Positions 57,602 to 64,000 of a DNA stretch of 64,000 nucleotides are shown in pieces. Location of the stretch: the NCBI GenBank assembly GCA_964483405.1, contig CAZABC010000004.1:88176-152175 (forward strand), in the 5' to 3' direction. Origin of the DNA: CAZABC01 sp964483405 (GTDB lineage: Bacteria > Chloroflexota > Limnocylindria > Limnocylindrales > CSP1-4). Positions within the stretch are counted from its first letter, which is position 1; the number at the start of each line of letters is the position of its first letter. A model generated the notes under the pieces. The model saw nothing but the letters and a program-made list of their open reading frames with translations, was not told where the DNA came from and searched no databases. The position numbers and the translations under genes are program-made.

Positions 57602-58102
57602 ATGGGCGAGCCCGATCGCGTCGAGCTCGGGTTCCTGCGCCACGCGCACGCCAGCGACCGAACGACCTGGACCGGTCCCGACGACGAGCGGCCGCTGACC
57701 CGCAAGGGCGAGCGGCAGGCCGAGCGACTCGGACGGTTCCTCGCTGCGGGCGGCTGGATCCCGGACGCCATCCTCAGCTCCCCGCTCGTCCGGGCGGTCG
57801 GCACGGCCGAGATCGTCGCGGCCGCGCTCGGGCGTCCGGTCGTCGTCGAACCGCGACTCGGCGACGGGCTCGACTACGCGACCCTCGAGGCGATCCTCGT
57901 CGACGCCGGCGACCCGGTCAGGCCGCTGCTCGTCGGCCACGACCCGGACTTCACCGAGCTCGTGTCGGGCCTATGCGAGGCCCGCGAACTCTTCATCCGT
58001 AAGGGGTCGCTCGCCCGCGTCGACGCGGTCCGTCCGCTCGGGCCGGGCTCGGGCACGCTCCGCTGGCTCGTGCCGCCGGACCTGCTGCAAGGGCGGGGCT
58101 AG
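57602..58102 (+). CDS. SixA-type histidine phosphatase
   Basis: A 166-residue phosphoglycerate-mutase-fold phosphatase. The catalytic motif is ELGFLRHAHASD, with RPLTRKGERQAERLGRFL, ILSSPLVRAVGTAEI and LLVGHDPDFTELV. SixA dephosphorylates phospho-His of phosphorelay or PTS proteins. At the end of the pst-phoU operon, two bases after phoU, it may act on a phosphate-signalling His protein or on a small phosphate ester; inference only. Its TAG shares CTAG with the convergent arsR stop. Confidence 0.88.
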   Translation: MGEPDRVELGFLRHAHASDRTTWTGPDDERPLTRKGERQAERLGRFLAAGGWIPDAILSSPLVRAVGTAEIVAAALGRPVVVEPRLGDGLDYATLEAILVDAGDPVRPLLVGHDPDFTELVSGLCEARELFIRKGSLARVDAVRPLGPGSGTLRWLVPPDLLQGRG

Positions 58103-58452
58103 CCCGGGACAGGACCGCCGGCCGCGCCGCTGCTGGCCGTGCGGCTGCCAGCCGTCGCGAGGGGGCCGGCCGGGCCGGGCCGGAGCCCCTCGAGGATGCC
58201 GCGGGCCCGGGCGAGCGCCTCGGGCTCGAGCGCGTACCAGATCCAGGTCCCCCGTCGCTCGCCCCGGACGATCCCCGCCTCGCGGAGGATCCGGAGGTGG
58301 TGGCTCACCGTCGGCTGGCTGACCGTCCCGCAGGCGTCGAAGTCACAGGCGCAGACGGCCTCGGTCTCGCCCAGCTGGCGGACGATCGACAGGCGGACCG
58401 GGTCGGCCAGCGCCTGCAGCAGCCGGACGTCGGGATCGAGCTCGCGTTTCAT
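58099..58452 (-). CDS. arsR: ArsR-family arsenic-type repressor
   Basis: A 117-residue winged-helix repressor. DVRLLQALADPVRLSIVRQL leads, the HTH is SQPTVSHHLRILREAGIVRGERRGTWIWYAL, and AVCACDFDACGT carries three cysteines just before the recognition helix, suitable for As(III). ATG 58452 is preferred over 58461 or 58464 because TATGAT (58465-58460) ends seven bases before it. Diverges from the arsM operon. Confidence 0.92.
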   Translation of the reverse strand: MKRELDPDVRLLQALADPVRLSIVRQLGETEAVCACDFDACGTVSQPTVSHHLRILREAGIVRGERRGTWIWYALEPEALARARGILEGLRPGPAGPLATAGSRTASSGAAGGPVPG

Positions 58453-58454
58453 GC

Positions 58455-58497
58455 TTGACATCATATCGATGATAGTCTATATTGACAAGCATCGATA
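58455..58497. promoter_or_regulatory. Divergent arsR/arsM promoters and operator
   Basis: Plus strand: TTGACA (58455-58460), 17 bp, TATATT (58478-58483). Minus strand: TTGTCA (58488-58483), 17 bp, TATGAT (58465-58460). Between them lies an inverted repeat TATCGAT (58464-58470) and ATCGATA (58491-58497). Two near-consensus promoters share the same 43 bp, so one ArsR dimer site can close both. Confidence 0.75.
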
Positions 58498-58525
58498 CAA
58501 GCCGCACCGATGGAGACCCCGACCC

Positions 58526-58729
58526 ATGCACGACCACCTCGGCCCCGTTCCGTGGATGCTCTCGGGCACCGACGGCCGCCGGGTCTACGAGGATCGCCTC
58601 GCCGTCCACCGGGCCGAGCTGCGGCTCATGGAGCCCGTCCGCCCGTCCCGCGTCCGGAGCATGATGGAGCGCGCCCGCGCCGCCGTCCTGCCGCCGCGGG
58701 CGACCGAGCCCGTATGCTGCCCGGCCTGA
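58526..58729 (+). CDS. Small protein with C-terminal Cys-Cys, first in the arsM operon
   Basis: A 67-residue ORF, not recognised. It starts MHDHLGPVPWMLSGTDGRRV, is otherwise charged and ends EPVCCPA. GGAG lies eleven bases before the ATG. It sits between the ars promoter and arsM with a 59-base gap. The vicinal cysteines could bind As(III), as in arsenic chaperones, but nothing else supports that. It could also be a non-coding leader. Confidence 0.4.
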   Translation: MHDHLGPVPWMLSGTDGRRVYEDRLAVHRAELRLMEPVRPSRVRSMMERARAAVLPPRATEPVCCPA

Positions 58730-58788
58730 GCGCCGGCCGGACCGACCTTCCCGACCGAACGCCCGACCACCCACCGAGGACCCGAGCC

Positions 58789-59610
58789 ATGACCGACGAC
58801 GATCGCCTCCTCGACGAGGTCCGCGCCCGCTACGCCGGCGCGGCGCTCTCCGTCCTCGACCCGGACCTGCCCCGATCACCCGCCCTCGAGGGTCCGGGCC
58901 TCGCGAGCGGGGCCTGCTGCGGCGGCGACGCGGCGGACGCGGCGGACGCGTGCTGCGGGTCATCGGCCGATGCCGGACCGATCTTCGGGGGCGCGCTGTA
59001 CGACGCGCTCCAGACGGCCGAGCTGCCCGATGCGGCCGTGATGGCGAGCCTCGGTTGCGGCAACCCGACCGCCGTCGCCGAGCTGCGCCCCGGGGAGACG
59101 GTCCTCGATCTCGGCTCGGGCGGCGGCATCGACGTCCTCCTCTCCGCTCGCCGGGTCGCTCCGGGCGGCCGGGCGATCGGGCTCGACATGACGCCCGAGA
59201 TGCTCGCCCTCGCGCGTCGCAACGCGGCCGAGGCGGGCGTGACCAACGTCGAGTTCCTCGCCGGCCGGATGGAGGCCATCCCCCTCCCCGACGCGAGCGT
59301 CGACGTCGTCATCAGCAACTGCGTCGTCAACCTCTCGGTCGACAAGCCGGCCGTGCTCGCCGAGATCGCCCGGGTCCTTCGCCCGGGCGGTCGGATCGGC
59401 ATCAGCGACGTCGTCGCCGACGACGCGCTGACGCCGGCCGAGCGAGCCGAGCGGGGTGACTTCGCCGGCTGCATCGCCGGGGCGCTGTCGTTCACCGAGT
59501 ACCGCGACGGGCTGGCCGCCGTCGGCCTCACCGGGGTCTCGGTCGAGGCCACCCACGCCGTCGCCGACGGGATGTACGGGGCGATCATCCGGGCGACGAA
59601 GCCCGCCTGA
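58789..59610 (+). CDS. arsM: Arsenite S-adenosylmethionine methyltransferase
   Basis: A 273-residue class I methyltransferase. SAM motif I is VLDLGSGGGIDVLLSARRV. Arsenic-site cysteines are in ISNCVVNLSVDK and GDFAGCIAGA, with another in SLGCGNP. The N-terminal region has two Cys pairs, ACCGG and ACCGSS, often seen in bacterial ArsM. It methylates As(III) to mono-, di- and trimethyl forms, detoxifying it. Its TGA abuts the stop of the convergent phosphodiesterase gene. Confidence 0.94.
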   Translation: MTDDDRLLDEVRARYAGAALSVLDPDLPRSPALEGPGLASGACCGGDAADAADACCGSSADAGPIFGGALYDALQTAELPDAAVMASLGCGNPTAVAELRPGETVLDLGSGGGIDVLLSARRVAPGGRAIGLDMTPEMLALARRNAAEAGVTNVEFLAGRMEAIPLPDASVDVVISNCVVNLSVDKPAVLAEIARVLRPGGRIGISDVVADDALTPAERAERGDFAGCIAGALSFTEYRDGLAAVGLTGVSVEATHAVADGMYGAIIRATKPA

Positions 59611-60315
59611 TCAGGCTGGCCCGAGCGCCTCGCCCTCGACGCACAGGGCCACCACGCCGAGGGCGGCCAGGCGGTCGGCCTCGGCGCGGTCCGTGACCGT
59701 CCAGGCCGCGACGACCAGCCCCGCCGCCCGAGCCCGCGCCATCCCGGCCGGGGTGACGCCCCGTCGCTCGGCCGAGATCCCGGTGCAGCCGAGACGGCCG
59801 GCGAGGGCGATCGTCGTCGGCTCGAGGTCATCGGCGTTGAGCCAGCGGGCCAGGCCGGGCGCCTCGCGGCCGACGGCCTCGAGCACCGACGGGTCGAACG
59901 ACGAGACGACCAGGTCGGGCGGCCGGTCGCCGCGCGCGGCGCGGATGAGCACGACCGCCGCTGCTGCGACGTCCTCCTTGAGCTCCACGTCAAGGAACGC
60001 CGGCGAGGGCGCCATCGCGAGCGCGGCCTCGAGCGTCGGGATGCCGAACGCCGCCAGCTCGTCGGGGGTCAGCGCGGCGGCCCGCTCGGGCCGGCCCTGG
60101 ACCCGCTGCAGGGTCTCGTCATGGAGGACGATCGGGACCCCGCCCCGGGACACGCGGACATCGAACTCGAGCCCGCCGCAGCCAGCGACCGCGAGCGCCG
60201 TCGCGAATGCCGCCAGCGTGTTCTCCGGCACCGCCCGGTGGTCGCCGCGATGGGCCAGCCGGAGCGGCACGGTCGGGGGCGACGAGGGGCTCGCGGCCAC
60301 CGGCGGCTCCGCCAC
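59611..60315 (-). CDS. Glycerophosphodiester phosphodiesterase
   Basis: A 234-residue GDPD TIM barrel hydrolysing glycerophosphodiesters to glycerol-3-phosphate. LRLAHRGDHRAVPENTLAAF holds the catalytic His and PENT, EFDVRVSRGGVPIVLHDETLQR supplies the metal Glu/Asp and second His, and AAWTVTDRAEADRLAALGV closes the barrel. The GTG start has no clear ribosome-binding site and lies seven bases after the EEP gene stop. Confidence 0.92.
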   Translation of the reverse strand: MAEPPVAASPSSPPTVPLRLAHRGDHRAVPENTLAAFATALAVAGCGGLEFDVRVSRGGVPIVLHDETLQRVQGRPERAAALTPDELAAFGIPTLEAALAMAPSPAFLDVELKEDVAAAAVVLIRAARGDRPPDLVVSSFDPSVLEAVGREAPGLARWLNADDLEPTTIALAGRLGCTGISAERRGVTPAGMARARAAGLVVAAWTVTDRAEADRLAALGVVALCVEGEALGPA

Positions 60316-60322
60316 CGGGACC

Positions 60323-61072
60323 TCAGCCGACCCGGAGCGTGGCCGCGACGCCGAGGTGATCCGACGGGTAGAGCGTCGGATCGTCGACGGCCGGTCGGTC
60401 GAAGACGAGGCGGGCGCTCTCGACCTCGATCGCGCCCCGGACCCAGATGTAGTCGAGGCAGCCCGGCTCCCCGTCGGTGTCCATCCCCGGCGCCTGGAGG
60501 CCCGACGGCCAGGTCACCGCGGGCTCGGCGCCGTTCGCCGCGGCATGGGCGCTCCGGAAGCCGACGTCGATCATGCGCCGGTGGGCGGGTTCGCCCGGCG
60601 GGGCGTTGAAGTCGCCGACGACGATCTCGGCCGGCCCGCCGAGGCCGGCATCGAGCCAGCCGAGGAGCGCCGCCGCCTGCTCGTCGCGGAGCGACGCGTC
60701 GGGCACGAGGTGATGGAGATGGACGACCGTCACCGCGACGACCGGTCCGCCGGCGGGCCGGACGCCGACGCGGAGGGCCGATCGCCCGGCGCCGAGCTCG
60801 AGGCGCTCCCCCGGCTCGGCGAGGAACCCCTCGCGGACGAGGATGCTGTTGCCGTACTCGGGCCGGCCGGCCCAGGCCCGCTCGATGGCGTAGCGAGCCG
60901 GACCGGCGGCGCCGACGATCCGGTCCTGCTCCATCGGGTAGACGACCTCCTGGAGCCCGAGGACGTCGGGCTGGAGGGCGGCCATGTCGGCCAGGATCAG
61001 CGGCATCCGCTCGGCCCAGCGGTCGAAGAGGGCGCGGAGGTTGAGCGTCGCGACGAGAAGCCGGGCGCTCAC
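60323..61072 (-). CDS. Endonuclease/exonuclease/phosphatase (EEP) family protein
   Basis: A 249-residue EEP-fold hydrolase: LLVATLNLRALFDRW, DVLGLQEVVYP (metal Glu), VVHLHHLVPDASLRDEQA, VVGDFNAPPGEPAH and LYPSDHLGVAATLRV (catalytic Asp-His). Such proteins cleave phosphodiesters in lipids, nucleotides or DNA; there is no signal peptide. GTG overlaps the upstream kinase stop. Close linkage to a glycerophosphodiesterase suggests phospholipid turnover. Confidence 0.87.
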   Translation of the reverse strand: MSARLLVATLNLRALFDRWAERMPLILADMAALQPDVLGLQEVVYPMEQDRIVGAAGPARYAIERAWAGRPEYGNSILVREGFLAEPGERLELGAGRSALRVGVRPAGGPVVAVTVVHLHHLVPDASLRDEQAAALLGWLDAGLGGPAEIVVGDFNAPPGEPAHRRMIDVGFRSAHAAANGAEPAVTWPSGLQAPGMDTDGEPGCLDYIWVRGAIEVESARLVFDRPAVDDPTLYPSDHLGVAATLRVG

Positions 61073-62307
61073 GAGGCCGCGGCCCCGGCCGAACCGGTCG
61101 CCAGCGACGGCTCGACGGCGAGCGACGTGGTCGAGGGCGGCAGGCGGACGGTGAACGTCGACCCCTCGCCCTCCCGTGACACGAGGTCGATCCGTCCGCC
61201 ATGGGCCTCGACGATGTGCCGGGCGATCGACAGTCCGAGCCCCGTCCCGCCGCCCCGGACCCGCGCCCGGTCGACCTTGTAGAAGCGCTCGAAGACACGG
61301 GCCCGGTCGGCGGCCGGGATGCCGATCCCATGGTCCTCGACGGCGACCGCGACCTGGTCGCCGTCGCGGTAGACCCGGACCGTGACGTCGCCGCCGTCGG
61401 GGCTGAACTTGACGGCATTGTGGACGAGGTTGACGAAGACCTGGCCGAGCCGCTCGCCGTTGCCCCGGACGTGCGGGAGGCCGTCGGTCGCGTCGACCGC
61501 GAGGTGGACGCCCTGGCGCTCGGCGAAGAGGCGCAGTCGCTCGGTCGATGTCGTCGCGAGCCTCGCGACGTCGACTTCGTCGAGGAGCAGGAGCGGCGGC
61601 CCGGACTCGATCCGCGAGAGATCGAGGAGCTCGTTCACCATCTGGACGAGGTGACCCGTCTCCTCCTCGACCTTCCCGATGCGGTCGCGCATCCGGGGCG
61701 GGATGGCGTCGCCGGCCGCGGTCGCATCACGGGCGAGCGTCTCGGCGAGCAGGCTGACGGTCGTCAGCGGCGTCCGCAGCTCGTGCGACAGGTTGTCGAT
61801 GAACTCGGCCCGGATCTGCTGGAGCCGTCGGAGCTCGCCGACGTCCTCGAGCGCCAGCCAGACGCCACCCGACGGCGACGGGCGGGCCCGGAGCACGAGA
61901 TGACGACCCTCGCGGCCGCGGGCCGGCAGCTCGATGGAACCCGGGGTCCCGTCCCGTGCCGCCAGGACGAGGGCCTCGACCCGGACGTCGAGGAACGCCT
62001 CCATCACCGATCGTCCGCGCAGGTCCGACGGCAGCTGCCCGAGCATCGAGGCCGCGACCGGGTTCCCGCCCGTGAAGTGCATCGCGTCGTCGACGTGGAC
62101 GATCCCGACCGGGGCGACGGCGGCGAGGGCGACGACCTCCGGCTCGGTCCAGAGGTCGGCCGGTGATGCCGGCCGCGCAGGGGCGGACGCCGGTGCGAGG
62201 GGGTCGACCCGTGACGCGCGACGCGGAGCCCGGGTCGCGATGACCCACGCCGACCCGGCGCCGATGGCGAGGCCGGCGAGGAGCGCGGCGACCGCGAGCG
62301 GATCCAT
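61069..62307 (-). CDS. PhoR-like sensor histidine kinase
   Basis: A 412-residue membrane kinase. One N-terminal helix (LAVAALLAGLAIGAGSAWVIA), a PAS domain (about 60-160), then His175 in FIDNLSHELRTPLTTVSLLAETLARDA. The catalytic domain has N-box FVNLVHNAVKFSPDGG, EDHGIGIPAADRARVFERFYKVDRAR, and GTGLGLSIARHIVEAHGG. This is the PhoR/ResE architecture. The pst region 5-9 kb upstream has a regulator but no kinase, so it may be the missing partner, though that regulator lacks the acceptor Asp. GATGCT lies six bases before the ATG. Confidence 0.9.
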   Translation of the reverse strand: MDPLAVAALLAGLAIGAGSAWVIATRAPRRASRVDPLAPASAPARPASPADLWTEPEVVALAAVAPVGIVHVDDAMHFTGGNPVAASMLGQLPSDLRGRSVMEAFLDVRVEALVLAARDGTPGSIELPARGREGRHLVLRARPSPSGGVWLALEDVGELRRLQQIRAEFIDNLSHELRTPLTTVSLLAETLARDATAAGDAIPPRMRDRIGKVEEETGHLVQMVNELLDLSRIESGPPLLLLDEVDVARLATTSTERLRLFAERQGVHLAVDATDGLPHVRGNGERLGQVFVNLVHNAVKFSPDGGDVTVRVYRDGDQVAVAVEDHGIGIPAADRARVFERFYKVDRARVRGGGTGLGLSIARHIVEAHGGRIDLVSREGEGSTFTVRLPPSTTSLAVEPSLATGSAGAAAS

Positions 62308-62381
62308 GCCCGGAGCATCGCACAGGCGAGGCCGTGTTGACGATCACCGAAGCCTCGCCAGCCGGCCGGGGCGGCCTGGTG

Positions 62382-64000
62382 TCAGGCGGCGGCGGTCCCC
62401 CGGACGAGCGCTTCGACGTCCTCGAGGGATCGGACCTCGCGGACACCCGTGGCGCGGTCGGTGACCTCGACACCCCCCGCGGCGAGCGACCGCGGGCTGA
62501 CGGTGAGGATCGTCGGCATCCCGAGCAGCTCGGCGTCGGTCAGCTTGACGCCCGGTGACTCTGGGCGGTCGTCGTAGAGGATCTCCCGACCGGTCTCGAT
62601 CGAGGCCGCGTGGAGCCGCTCCGCGATCGCGCGGACGCGCGGGTCGCGATCGACGCCGAGCTCGACGAGGTGGGCCGGGTACGGGGCGACCTCGACCGGC
62701 CAGACGATCCCCTTCTCGTCATGGTGGGCCTCGACGACGCAGGCGACGTTCCGGCCGATCCCGATGCCGTACGAGCCCATGACGATCGGGTGTCGCTCGC
62801 CGGCCTCGTCGAGATATGTCGCCCCGTAGGCCTCGGTGTACTTCGTCCCGAGCTTGAAGATGTTGCCGACCTCGATCCCGTTGCGGAGGATCACCGGCGC
62901 GCCGCAGCGCGGGCACGGATCGCCCTCGCGGACGTTGGCGATGTCGGCGACGACATCGGGCTCGTAGTCCCGCGGCACGTTGACGTTCCGGAGGTGGTAG
63001 CCCTCGCGGTTGGCGCCCGCGACGAGGTTCGGCGAGCGCGCGGCGAGGGCGTCCACGACGACGACCGCGTCCCGGGCGCCGATCGGCGAGCCGTAGCCGG
63101 CCTCCATGCCGTGGGCCCGGATCTCCTCGACCTGGGCCGGTCGGAGGCCGCCGTTCGCCCGGATCGCGTTGACGAGCTTCGTCTCGTTGACCTCGTGGTC
63201 GCCGCGGACGACCGCGACGACGAACCGGTCGTCGCCGGTGACGAAGAACGCCGCCTTGGCCGTCCGCTCGGCGCCCACGCCGAGGAAGGCGGCGAGCTCG
63301 GCGATCGTCGTCGTCCCGGGTGTCTCGACGAGCTCGGTCGGGAGCTCGTCCTCGGCCGGCACGACCGGTTCGGCGGCCGGGGCGACCTGGCGGTTGGCCG
63401 CGTAGTCGCAGGCCTCGCAGAGGACGAGGACGTCCTCCCCCGCCGGGTTGAGGACCATGAACTCGTGGGCGAGGCTGCCGCCCATCATCCCGACGTCAGA
63501 GCTCACCGGGATGGCGTCGAGCCCGAGCCGCTCGAAGATCCGGGTGTAGGCCCGGTGGTGGGCCCAGTAGCTCGCGTCGAGGCCGGCCTCGTCACGGTCG
63601 CAGCTGTAGCTGTCCTTCATGACGAACTCGCGGACCCGGATGAGCCCGCCCCGCGAGCGCGGCTCGTCGCGCCACTTCGTCTGGAAGTGGTAGACCATGA
63701 CCGGCAGCTGGCGATACGAGCGGACGATGTCGGCCAGCAGCCCGGCGACGACCTCCTCGTGGGTCATCGCCAGGACCATGTCGCGGTCCGCCCGGTCCTT
63801 GAACCGGGCCAGCTCCGGGCCGATCGCGTCGTAGCGACCGCTCCGTCGCCAGACGTCGGCCGGGTGGACGACCGGCATCTCCATCTCCTGGCAGCCGATC
63901 GCGTCCATCTCCTCGCGGACGATCTGCTCGACCCGCTTGTTGACCCGGAAGCCGAGCGGCAGGAGCGAGTAGATGCCGGACCCGAGCTGGCGGACGTAAC
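62382..64000 (-). CDS. proS: Prolyl-tRNA synthetase (5' end beyond window)
   Basis: The visible 538 codons cover all but about the first 30 residues of a bacterial-type ProRS with an editing (INS/YbaK) insert. GIYSLLPLGFRVNKRVEQIV, motif 2 FQTKWRDEPRSRGGLIRVREF, the editing-domain GVGAERTAKAAFFV, motif 3 GSYGIGIGRNVACV and a C-terminal anticodon domain are present. CEACDYAAN and CPRCGAP form cysteine pairs around the insert. An apparent ATG at 63908 is internal: the frame stays homologous up to the window edge. Confidence 0.96.
   Translation of the reverse strand, partial: YVRQLGSGIYSLLPLGFRVNKRVEQIVREEMDAIGCQEMEMPVVHPADVWRRSGRYDAIGPELARFKDRADRDMVLAMTHEEVVAGLLADIVRSYRQLPVMVYHFQTKWRDEPRSRGGLIRVREFVMKDSYSCDRDEAGLDASYWAHHRAYTRIFERLGLDAIPVSSDVGMMGGSLAHEFMVLNPAGEDVLVLCEACDYAANRQVAPAAEPVVPAEDELPTELVETPGTTTIAELAAFLGVGAERTAKAAFFVTGDDRFVVAVVRGDHEVNETKLVNAIRANGGLRPAQVEEIRAHGMEAGYGSPIGARDAVVVVDALAARSPNLVAGANREGYHLRNVNVPRDYEPDVVADIANVREGDPCPRCGAPVILRNGIEVGNIFKLGTKYTEAYGATYLDEAGERHPIVMGSYGIGIGRNVACVVEAHHDEKGIVWPVEVAPYPAHLVELGVDRDPRVRAIAERLHAASIETGREILYDDRPESPGVKLTDAELLGMPTILTVSPRSLAAGGVEVTDRATGVREVRSLEDVEALVRGTAAA

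Noticed and set aside
62382..63908. proS beginning at the ATG at 63908
   Set aside because: Upstream codons to the window edge continue the ProRS N-terminal homology (GIYSLLPLGFRVNKRVEQ), so the start is outside.

Overview
The window is about 64 kb of very GC-rich DNA. Genes are packed head to tail, stops and starts overlap as ATGA, GTGA or TGATG, and intergenic gaps are short. I see no rRNA, tRNA, CRISPR array, insertion sequence, phage or replication origin, so it reads as ordinary chromosome. The gene content (a complete F420 side-chain/lactyl pathway set with several F420-type enzymes, single-gene polyphosphate enzymes, a sugar-phosphate microcompartment, Hint-domain lipoprotein) and the frequent leaderless starts fit a high-GC Chloroflexota lineage such as Limnocylindria. 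A deep actinobacterium cannot be excluded from sequence alone. The taxonomic statement is inference.

Layout. 1-7.2 kb: inositol monophosphatase, an F420-type oxidoreductase, MTA phosphorylase, and the F420 block (PPOX-type protein, Ddn-type protein, cofD-cofC-cofE, second LLM oxidoreductase). 7.2-11.3 kb: thioredoxin reductase, a methyltransferase and an ABC exporter. 11.3-15.2 kb: argC-argB-argR-argG behind an ArgR-like operator and an arginine-rich leader ORF; argH lies apart at 17.8-19.2 kb beside adenosine deaminase. 19.3-24.7 kb: galT-deoR facing a sugar ABC importer (binding protein and two permeases, no ATPase). 24.7-32.9 kb: transporters, a lysoplasmalogenase-like protein, a Hint lipoprotein, a MerR-MFS pair, a decayed peptidase fragment and a C45-type hydrolase. 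33.0-39.6 kb: a complete small bacterial microcompartment (BMC) operon. 39.6-45.7 kb: S9 peptidase, a ligase-like protein lacking its catalytic lysine, an ABC-2 exporter, a DUF971 protein. 45.8-58.1 kb: phosphate and polyphosphate genes (ppk, CYTH-CHAD, ppx, phoB-like regulator, pstSCAB, phoU, sixA-like). 58.1-64 kb: arsR/arsM arsenic pair, phosphodiesterase, EEP nuclease, a PhoR-like kinase and proS running off the end.

Most interesting system. The BMC operon encodes a SorC regulator, RpiB, deoxyribose-phosphate aldolase, acylating aldehyde dehydrogenase, one hexameric, two tandem and three pentameric shell proteins. It matches what is known as the sugar-phosphate-utilizing (SPU) class. All three enzymes carry N-terminal encapsulation-peptide-like helices, and the aldolase has an extra four-cysteine motif. 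The single BMC-H cistron sits between two hairpins. Deoxyribose-5-phosphate would be cleaved inside the shell to acetaldehyde and glyceraldehyde-3-phosphate, and the acetaldehyde converted to acetyl-CoA.

Regulatory themes. A TANNNT -10 element lies 6-9 bases before the start codon of at least a dozen first genes, implying widespread leaderless mRNA. Three promoters place a tiny leaderless ORF whose stop overlaps the start of the real gene. Four 11-bp-spaced direct repeats precede both the phoB-like gene and pstS. Intercistronic hairpins follow the genes whose product is needed in excess (sugar-binding protein, PstS, BMC-H).
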